A stretch of DNA of 12,406 nt, taken from assembly GCA_021811865.1 (NCBI GenBank), contig JAKAQB010000087.1:1-12406 (forward strand). The letters are read 5' to 3'. Under the pieces are notes generated by a model. That model saw only the letters and a program-made list of their open reading frames with translations. It had not been told where the DNA came from and did not search any database. Source of the DNA: Actinomycetes bacterium. Lineage in GTDB: Bacteria; Actinomycetota; Acidimicrobiia; Acidimicrobiales; Palsa-688. A program made the position numbers and the translations under genes. Below are positions 6,923-12,129 of this stretch, piece by piece; the first letter of the stretch is position 1; the number at the start of each line of letters is the position of its first letter.

Positions 6923-8122
6923 ATGGCCTCGAAAGGTCCCGACGGGCGCTCGAGCATCGCCCGCTCGGTCAAGGGAGGTTGGGAGGGCTGGGTGAGCATG
7001 GGCACCGACCCGGCTACCGGCAAGCGTCTCCGCCGCCACGTGCGGGCCCAGACCAAGGCGGAGGTGTCCCGCAAGGTCGCCCAGCTCGAGGCGCAGCGAG
7101 CCGCCGGTCAGGTCGCCGGCCGGCGCTGGCTGGTGCGCGACTGGGTGACGGCTTGGGTCGCCGCCCAGCGCCGCAAGGTGCGGCCGAGCACCCTGCGCGG
7201 GTACCGGCCAGACCTTGCCCGGCTCGTCGGGATGCTCGGGGAGCGGCGCATGGACCAGGTGGGCCCTGCCGACATCGAGGCGCTGTACGCCGCCGCGCAC
7301 GACTCCGGCCTGAGCTCGGGCGGCGTCGCCCACCTGCACCGCACCGTCGCCGCCTGCTTCGCCGCGGCGGAGCGCCAGGGCGTGCTCGGCCGCTCCCCCC
7401 TGCGCCAGGTGCGCGCGCCCACAGCCGAGCCGCCCGAGGTGGTGCCGCTCAGCGTCGCCGAGGTCCGCCAGGTCCTCGCCGCTGCCGCCGGCACCCGCAA
7501 CGCCGCCCGCTGGTCGGTGGCGCTCGCTTTGGGGCTGCGCCAGGGCGAGGCGCTCGGGCTGTGCTGGTCGGACGTGGACCTGGAGGCCGGCGCGCTGACG
7601 GTCCGCCGCCAGCTCCAGTGGCGCACCTGGTCCCACGGCTGCGCCGGGGCCTGCGGGCGGGGCTTGGCAGGGCGTTGCCCGCGCCGCCACGGCGGCGGCC
7701 CGGTGCTGACTTCGCCCAAGTCCAGGGCCGGGCGGCGGTCCATGGTCCTGCCGGCGCCTCTGGTCGCCGAGCTGCGGGCCCACGCCGCGGCGCAGGTGGC
7801 CGAACGGGATCGGCTCGGGGACCTGTGGTGCTCCGAGTGGGATCTCGTGTTCCCCGCCCCGGGCGGCGGCCCGGGGCGCCCGGAGGCGGACCGGCGCGCC
7901 TGGGGGCGACTGCTCGACGAGGCGGGGGTGCCCTACCGCCGGCTGCACGACGCCCGCCACACCGCCGCCACCCTCCTGCTCGTCCAGGGCGTGGCGCCGG
8001 CGGTGGCGATGACCCTGCTCGGCCACACCGACCTCGGGGTCACCAGGCGGTACCAGCATGTGGTCGACGAGCTGCGCCGCGACGCCGCCGAGCGCATGGG
8101 CGAAGCCGTCTGGGGGCGGTGA
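6923..8122 (+). CDS. Tyrosine recombinase/phage-type integrase
   Basis: A complete 399-residue site-specific recombinase that would insert and excise a mobile element at tRNA-Arg. An AP2-like arm-binding start (GGWEGWVSMGTDPATGKRLR, 18-37) is followed by a SAM-like core-binding domain (about 68-165) and the catalytic domain. The catalytic set is complete: R206 (LGLRQGEALGL), K266 (SPKSRAGRR), H342 and R345 (LHDARHTAAT), H368 (LLGHTD), Y377 (RRYQHV). Between R206 and K266 lies a Cys/His insertion (H238, C240, C244, C252, H256), seen in many actinobacterial integrases and possibly zinc-binding. The stop at 8120-8122 is followed by 23 more coding-like codons in frame up to TGA 8190-8192. All needed residues are present, so it is likely active. 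Confidence 0.95.
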   Translation: MASKGPDGRSSIARSVKGGWEGWVSMGTDPATGKRLRRHVRAQTKAEVSRKVAQLEAQRAAGQVAGRRWLVRDWVTAWVAAQRRKVRPSTLRGYRPDLARLVGMLGERRMDQVGPADIEALYAAAHDSGLSSGGVAHLHRTVAACFAAAERQGVLGRSPLRQVRAPTAEPPEVVPLSVAEVRQVLAAAAGTRNAARWSVALALGLRQGEALGLCWSDVDLEAGALTVRRQLQWRTWSHGCAGACGRGLAGRCPRRHGGGPVLTSPKSRAGRRSMVLPAPLVAELRAHAAAQVAERDRLGDLWCSEWDLVFPAPGGGPGRPEADRRAWGRLLDEAGVPYRRLHDARHTAATLLLVQGVAPAVAMTLLGHTDLGVTRRYQHVVDELRRDAAERMGEAVWGR

Positions 8123-8178
8123 GGGCCACCTCCTCGACGCCGACCACGAGCCGGTGCGAGCGCGGCTCGAGGAGCTGT

Positions 8179-8340
8179 TTGGCCGGTGGTGAGCCCGCCT
8201 ACGCGGCGACCCAGGCCCGGCGTGACGCCCTCGTCGAGCTGCACGACGGCGGCCGGCGCACCTGGGCCGAGGTGGCCGGTCTGGTCGGCCTGTCGCGCGC
8301 CCGGGTGGTCGAGCTGGTGGGCGGGCCGCGCCGGCGCTGA
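8179..8340 (+). CDS. Small HTH protein (about 53 aa)
   Basis: A frame starting at TTG 8179, preceded by GAGGAG (8169-8174) at four bases, reads AYAATQARRDALVELHDGGR and then RTWAEVAGLVGLSRARVVEL. The second half is a plausible helix-turn-helix (TWAEVAGLVGLSRARVVELV), like sigma region 4 or small regulators. It lies directly after the integrase, overlapping that gene's in-frame continuation. The target is unknown. The non-ATG start and short length make the call moderate. Confidence 0.5.
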   Translation: MAGGEPAYAATQARRDALVELHDGGRRTWAEVAGLVGLSRARVVELVGGPRRR

Positions 8341-8599
8341 GATGCCGGCACGCCGGCTGGGGCTCTCCGAGGACGACTTCAGCAACACTGTTGAAGCCCT
8401 CGGACAGCGCCGGTGAGACCATCAAGCCAACTGGCCCAACCGTCCTGGAGGGCGCCGTGGTGAGCGCGCCGGGCTGGAGACTTGACTCTGCCGCCACCCT
8501 GACTGGGCCGGACGGAGCCTGCGCGCGGGTCACTCGCTCGGAGCAAGCCGGCTCCAGCAAACCCCGACCAGCCGCCTTGGCCTGTGTCAAGATCACACC
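8341..8599. other. Gap with a 20-bp near-palindrome
   Basis: No convincing gene. A 24-codon frame at 8342-8416 (ATG, ends QRR) is too short to support. The notable element is the sequence at 8377-8396: CTTCA...TGAAG with inner GCA/TGT pairing gives eight pairs (one G-T) around a 4-base centre, an operator-like or hairpin structure. Confidence 0.5.
8377..8396. promoter_or_regulatory. Operator-like near-palindrome between HTH genes
   Basis: CTTCAGCAACACTGTTGAAG can fold with eight pairs round ACAC, and its CAACA/TGTTG half-sites look like a dimer-binding site. It lies between two HTH genes, so autoregulation is conceivable. No T-run follows. Confidence 0.4.
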
Positions 8600-8800
8600 G
8601 TGGAGATCGTCTCGGCGGCAGAGATCGGCCGCCGCCTCGGTGTGAGCAGGGAGGCGGTTCGCCTGTGGCGACGGCGGCCAGGGTTCCCCGAACCCGTCGG
8701 CCATGTCGGGCGGGCTGCCGCCTGGGACTGGGAGGACGTGCGTCGTTGGGCGGAGGAACGCCCGAAACTCTCGACCGACCGATGGAGGAGCGCCCCGTGA
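8600..8800 (+). CDS. AlpA/excisionase-like HTH protein (66 aa)
   Basis: Starts at GTG 8600 and reads EIVSAAEIGRRLGVSREAVR then LWRRRPGFPEPVGHVGRAAA and WDWEDVRRWAEER. This is the standard small AlpA/MerR-type DNA-binding fold: HTH at about 5-25, then FPEPV with a G-R-AAWxWEDV wing and final helix. Such proteins act as transcription regulators or excisionases. The stop TGA (8798-8800) overlaps the GTG of the next gene (8797) as GTGA, indicating translational coupling. Its own SD is poor. Directly upstream of a restriction-modification remnant, a control role is plausible but inferred. Confidence 0.72.
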   Translation: MEIVSAAEIGRRLGVSREAVRLWRRRPGFPEPVGHVGRAAAWDWEDVRRWAEERPKLSTDRWRSAP

Positions 8801-9012
8801 CTGAGAAGCTCCCGGCGGAGGCGCTCGAGATCATCGAAGCGTTGCCCGCCGACGGATCGACGCTCGGCAACGGTCGTCTACGGGAGCAGCTCGGGCATCG
8901 CCCAAACGTCTACCGAGATGCCGCCGTGCGCCTGAAAGACCTCGGCCTGGTCATGGCCGGACGAGGTCGCGGCGGCACCCTCGCCCTTTCCGACAGGGGT
9001 CAGCAGCTGTGA
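8797..9012 (+). CDS. Small winged-helix-like protein, restriction-modification associated
   Basis: 71 residues from GTG 8797. I chose this start because GGAGGAG (8785-8790) lies six bases upstream and the GTG overlaps the previous stop; the frame is open back to 8584 and an in-frame ATG at 8782 is less well placed. The sequence LGNGRLREQLGHRPNVYRDA then AVRLKDLGLVMAGRGRGGTL resembles the small winged-helix module (ending GLVxRGRGRGGSV) that I know from type I and related restriction-modification loci. The next gene is an HsdM fragment, 36 bp downstream, which supports that link. Role unproven. Confidence 0.62.
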   Translation: MTEKLPAEALEIIEALPADGSTLGNGRLREQLGHRPNVYRDAAVRLKDLGLVMAGRGRGGTLALSDRGQQL

Positions 9013-9048
9013 GCCCAGCTGTGTGCGCTGCGACCAACCGACCCGCCG

Positions 9049-9786
9049 ATGCAGACACGAGGACGTGAGGAGGCACCCCGGGCTCGGTCGACAGCCCCCG
9101 TCGCAGCCGCAGGTGCGGCGCTGAGCCCTCTCCGGCCGGCGGGCACCCCGGCGGCGCACGGACCTACCAGGAGGGCCGCTGGCGGGTCGGGCGCCATCAA
9201 CAACCACGCCGCGTTCATCTGGTCCGTCGCCGACCTGCTCCGGGGCGACTACAAGCAGTCCGAGTACGGAAAGGTCATCCTGCCCCTCACCGTCTTGCGC
9301 CGCTTGGACTGCGTGCTGGAGCCGACCAAGGCGGCTGTCCTCGCCCGGGAGGCGAAGCTCCGCGGCCAGGTCGACAACGTCGAGCCGGTGCTGTGCGCGG
9401 TGGCCGGGCAGCGCTTCTACAACACCTCTGCGCTCGACTTCCCTCGCCTGCTCGACGACCCCGCCCAGGCGGCGGGGAACCTCCGCGCCTACATCGCCGG
9501 ATTCTCATCCGGGGCCCGAGAGGTCCTCGACAAGTTCGACTTCGACACCCAGATCACCCGGCTGGCCCGGGCGGACCTGCCGTACCTCGTGCTCTCCCGC
9601 TTCGCCGAGATCGACCTCCACCCCGACGCGGTGTCGAACATCGAGATGGGCTACCTCTACGAGGAGCTCGTCCGGCGCTTCTCCGAGCTTTCCAACGAGA
9701 CCGCTGGCGAGCACTTCACCCCGAGAGAGGTGATCCGGCTCATGGTGAACCTGCTCTTCGCCACCGACGACGACATCCTGACCGAC
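9049..9786 (+). pseudogene. hsdM: Truncated type I restriction-modification methyltransferase subunit HsdM
   Basis: From about residue 50 the frame matches the HsdM N-terminal domain: INNHAAFIWSVADLLRGDYK (50-69), YGKVILPLTVLRRLDCVLEPTK (73-94), DKFDFDTQITRLA (161-173), and the linker to the catalytic domain, EMGYLYEELVRRFSELSNETAGEHFTPREVIRLMV (199-233). Homology ends after FATDDDIL at about 9783, exactly where YDPACGTGG (SAM motif I) should follow; motif IV NPPF is also absent, as are hsdS and hsdR. Intact HsdM is about 500 residues or more, so the methyltransferase domain is lost and the fragment cannot modify DNA. The first 48 codons (Ala/Pro/Arg-rich) are not HsdM-like, so the 5' end is doubtful too. 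The frame happens to stay open through the spacer into arsM. Confidence 0.85.
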
Positions 9787-10033
9787 GCAGGCGGATCGGG
9801 CAGCGCAGGCGTCACCACGCAGGTGTCGAGCCGTCTGCGGCGAGGAGAGGGACCCCGAGGCGACGACGTGACAGATCAGTCCAGCGGACAGCACCTGACG
9901 ACGGTCGCCTGCCTTGGTGGTTGGTTCCGGCGAGACCCACCTTCTCGGGAATGCCCCTCTTCGTGGCGGTGCAGGTTACGCGACACCCTGGGGCCTCTGC
10001 GAGATCGCCACGGTTCGAGATCGCCGAGGATCC

Positions 10034-10062
10034 TTGTGGGAGACCTGGCCCCGCTGTATATT
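10034..10062 (+). promoter_or_regulatory. Probable sigma-70 promoter of arsM
   Basis: TTGTGG (10034-10039) and TATATT (10057-10062) are separated by exactly 17 bases; the -10 matches TATAAT at five of six positions and the -35 has the TTG core. It lies 40 bases upstream of the arsM ATG and is one of the few AT-rich spots in the window. Confidence 0.6.
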
Positions 10063-10077
10063 GATGAGGTTCGATAT
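10058..10077. promoter_or_regulatory. ArsR-type operator candidate over the arsM -10 box
   Basis: ATATTGAT (10058-10065) and TTCGATAT (10070-10077) form an imperfect inverted repeat (six of eight positions) around GAGG. ArsR/SmtB repressors commonly bind AT-rich 12-2-12-like repeats containing ATATTGA/TCAATAT-type halves overlapping the promoter. Its position over the -10 would allow repression that is lifted by arsenite. The link to ArsR is inferred from position and neighbour genes. Confidence 0.5.
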
Positions 10078-10101
10078 GACGCGGGTCCCGAGGAGGCACC
10101 C

Positions 10102-10830
10102 ATGAACAAGGACCAGACCAGAGAGTCCGTCCGCCGTCGCTATGCCGAGCTGGCGGTCACGGCAAGCGGGGGGTCGTCCTGCTGCGCTCGGGACGAGCAG
10201 GAGGCCTTCGGCCCCTCGCTTTATGATGCCGAGGAGCTGAGCGACGTTCCCGATGCCGCGGCGTCCGCCTCCCTCGGGTGTGGCAACCCGACGGCGGTGG
10301 CCGAGTTGCACCTGGGCGAGATGGTGCTCGACCTCGGCTCCGGAGGAGGGATCGACGTGATCCTCTCCGCTCGCCGAGTCGGCCCCGACGGCAAGGCCTA
10401 CGGGCTCGACATGACCGATGAGATGCTCGGGCTTGCCCGCCGGAACGCAGCTGAGGCCGGGGTGTCGAACGTGGAGTTCCTAAAGGGCCAGATCGAGGAC
10501 ATCCCCCTCCCCAACGCGTCGGTCGACGTCGTCATCTCGAACTGCGTCATCAACCTGTCCACCGACAAGGCGGCCGTCATCGGCGAGGCGGCCCGCGTCC
10601 TGCGCCCGGACGGCCGGTTTGCCGTGAGCGACGTCATCGCCGACCCCGACATGGACGACGCTACCAAACAGGACATGGCAAGCTGGACCGGCTGCATTGC
10701 CGGGGCGCTGACCGCCGAGGAGTACTCGACCTTTCTCCACGACGCTGGGTTCGTCGATGTCGAGATCGTCGAGACCCACCGGGTCCACCCGCATGCCGGC
10801 TCGGCGATCATCCGAGCCCGTCGACCCTGA
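10102..10830 (+). CDS. arsM: Arsenite S-adenosylmethionine methyltransferase
   Basis: The 242-residue enzyme transfers methyl groups from SAM to arsenite, giving methylated and finally volatile arsenicals; it acts in the cytosol. The SAM site is VLDLGSGGGIDV (75-86) with acidic D103 after strand 2 (YGLDMTDEML). The arsenite-binding cysteines are in place: C60 (SLGCGNP), C148 (SNCVINLS) and C198 (WTGCIAGAL), which I equate with C72, C174 and C224 of the well-studied algal ArsM. A further pair C27-C28 (SSCCA) is typical of the N-terminus. IPLPNASVDVVISNC (134-148) is also diagnostic. Start ATG 10102 has AGGAGG (10091-10096) five bases upstream. Length is that of short bacterial ArsM lacking a C-terminal extension. 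It is the only intact functional arsenic gene here; its own promoter and an ArsR-like site precede it. Confidence 0.95.
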   Translation: MNKDQTRESVRRRYAELAVTASGGSSCCARDEQEAFGPSLYDAEELSDVPDAAASASLGCGNPTAVAELHLGEMVLDLGSGGGIDVILSARRVGPDGKAYGLDMTDEMLGLARRNAAEAGVSNVEFLKGQIEDIPLPNASVDVVISNCVINLSTDKAAVIGEAARVLRPDGRFAVSDVIADPDMDDATKQDMASWTGCIAGALTAEEYSTFLHDAGFVDVEIVETHRVHPHAGSAIIRARRP

Positions 10831-10943
10831 ACGGCCGAGTTGTAGGTCGAGGGCACCTTCGGCGTCCACGGTCTCGCTGTGCCTCCGTCACCTGGCCGGG
10901 GCGCTCGCGGAGCAGGCGGGAGGCAGCAACAGCGCACTCTGCA
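10831..10943. other. Gap after arsM
   Basis: No gene or terminator hairpin with T-run is evident. It may once have been part of the minus-strand flavoprotein gene whose remnant begins beyond it. Confidence 0.5.
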
Positions 10944-11155
10944 GAGACCGCTGAGCATGACATGCCAGTAGAAGGCGGCAAGCCCACAGCGCGTGAGGAG
11001 CTGCCACATGTCATAGCGTACGCGTGGAGGTCGATGAACAGCAGCGTCGGGTTCTGGTGTGGGGTAAGGCTGTAGTCGAAGTCTGCGAGGACTATCGCGT
11101 CGCCGACACGGACGCCGAGCAGCCCCGCGGTAGGCGAGCGACGTCGGGCATGTTC
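10944..11155 (-). pseudogene. C-terminal remnant of an SQR-like FAD-dependent oxidoreductase
   Basis: On the minus strand one frame reads PTAGLLGVRVGDAIVLADFD then YSLTPHQNPTLLFIDLH (down to about 11024). A shifted frame continues RYDMWQLLTRCGLAAFYWHV and MLSGL (to about 10944). Joined, these resemble the C-terminal tail of sulfide:quinone oxidoreductase-like flavoproteins: a D-Y strand, then FIDP...ERxxMWxLKRYGLPxxYWxxMLxGR. The FAD and NAD domains are absent and a stop precedes the first piece, so this is a broken, frameshifted fragment. SQR-like enzymes move electrons from sulfide or related donors to quinone. The family call is from memory of the tail pattern and is moderate. Confidence 0.55.
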
Positions 11156-11282
11156 TCATCGTGTCAACTCCGCCGCGACCTGGCGGCTGAGGCGTGATGA
11201 CCACCGCCCACCGGGGTGGCGACAGCGGTCCAGCGTCGAGCCGCAGCCTGGAGCACGTCCCAGGGGTTGTCGAGCGGTGGAG
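11156..11282. other. Short stretch without a supported gene
   Basis: Minus-strand frames here (for example CSRLRLDAGPLSPPRWAVV) are open but not recognisable. This is probably decayed coding DNA linking the fragments on both sides. Confidence 0.4.
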
Positions 11283-11476
11283 TGTAGGAAGGTCGAGGTC
11301 GCTCAACTGGTCGACGCCGAGGCCGGTGAAGATCGCCGTGGCTGCGGTGTCGATGCGCTTGTGGACGGCGCTGTGGATCGCACCGACCATCTGCACGCGC
11401 CAGGGTCGAGCTCTCGGGTGCGCAGCGCGGCGGAGATCCCGCTGGCGCTTCCTTCGATGCAAAGCAGGCGGGTCAT
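11283..11476 (-). pseudogene. Broken coding fragment of unknown family
   Basis: An ATG at 11476 starts MTRLLCIEGSASGISAALRT then RELDPGACR, after which the sense continues one frame over as VQMVGAIHSAVHKRIDTAAT then AIFTGLGVDQLSDLDLPTL. Both parts look like real protein with good third-position bias, so a frameshift near 11395-11405 is likely. The ATG overlaps the TGA (11475-11473) of the frame used by the DUF2180-like gene as ATGA, suggesting an operon. The start vaguely recalls flavodoxin-like reductases, but I do not claim a family. Confidence 0.35.
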
Positions 11477-11730
11477 GCGGACCGCCGCTCGGTGCGCGTC
11501 CGGCTCCCGCTGGCTGGCGGGCGGCCCGCGACGCGGCGTCGCAGGTGCCACAGCGCACCCGCCGCCCTGGGGGCTCGACCGGGACCTTGGCGTAGCAGTG
11601 GTTCGGTGCGGGTGAGGTGGTGGGCACATACGACCAGGTGGTCCTCGCATCCCCCGGCCCCGCAGTCGATGCAGGCGGCGACCGCTGACACGAGGAGGTG
11701 GCGGTCTCGGGCGCAGTCCAAACAGTTCAT
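11473..11730 (-). pseudogene. DUF2180-like small cysteine (zinc) protein, frameshifted
   Basis: ATG 11730 has AAGGAG at about nine bases upstream on the minus strand. The product begins MNCLDCARDRHLLVSAVAAC then IDCGAGGCEDHLVVCAHHLTRTEPL, with CxxC pairs and a Cys/His set typical of the small DUF2180 zinc-ribbon-like proteins of archaea and actinobacteria. The family's second half (VEPPxRRVxCxxC) is present as VPVEPPGRRVRCGTCDAASR, but one frame over, from about 11610. The original frame instead continues with unrelated Arg-rich sequence to TGA at 11473. One indel near 11605-11620 explains this. It sits 90 bp downstream of arsR on the same strand. Function of the family is unknown. Confidence 0.6.
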
Positions 11731-11819
11731 AGGTCGAGTCTCCTTCTCCGTGTTCTGGAGGCCCCGCTCGGGCGGAGCCAGCCGACGATCTCGCACCACA
11801 CCAAGGTGCGTCGTGCACT

Positions 11820-12129
11820 TCAGCAGGTTCGCCTGCGATCGGCGGTCTGCGAGGCCACATCGGCGAGGGCTCCCAGCTCGACCACGAGGGCGCGCAGCGG
11901 CTCGGGCCTGAGCCGGTAGAGGTGAACCGACCACACAGTTGTTGAACGACCCACTCGGCATCTCGCAGGAGCCGCAGGTGGTGGGAGACGGTCGTCTGGC
12001 GGGCACCGGTCTCCTCGGCGAGGTGTGGCACGTGCACACGGTCTCCGCGGCGAGCAGCGCCACGACCCGAGCCCGCAGCGGGTCAGCGAGCAGCTGGGCG
12101 GCGACGTCAAGAGGCACGGTGCTCAGCAT
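11820..12129 (-). pseudogene. arsR: ArsR-family repressor broken by two frameshifts
   Basis: ATG 12129 starts LSTVPLDVAAQLLADPLRAR then VVALLAAETVCTCH, including the metal-sensing C32-x-C34 of arsenic-responsive ArsR. The DNA-recognition helix continues in a second frame, HLAEETGARQTTVSHHLRLL then RDAEWVVQQL, and the C-terminus in a third, VWSVHLYRLRPEPLRALVVE then LGALADVASQTADRRRTC and TGA at 11820-11822. All three frames together make a full-length family member of about 103 residues. The first shift looks like an extra AC in CACACC near 12023-12030; the second is near 11932-11945. It would repress ars genes and release DNA on arsenite binding. The start overlaps the stop of the upstream winged-helix gene. 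Either it is a real pseudogene or the assembly has indel errors. Confidence 0.78.

Larger units (their letters stand above)
9787..10101. other. Spacer between HsdM break and arsM (315 bp)
   Basis: After the break in hsdM nothing resembles a known protein on either strand. There is no recognisable transposase or terminal inverted repeat to explain the break. The last 70 bases hold the arsM promoter and operator-like repeat; the base composition becomes more AT-rich there. Confidence 0.6.

Noticed and set aside
6641..8704. 687-codon minus-strand open frame over the excisionase and integrase
   Set aside because: The opposite strand carries complete integrase motifs; the composition is that of a shadow frame.
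10011..10020. GGTTCGAG as a possible right-hand att copy of tRNA-Arg
   Set aside because: Only about eight bases of T-loop consensus match; flanking bases differ from the tRNA 3' end.
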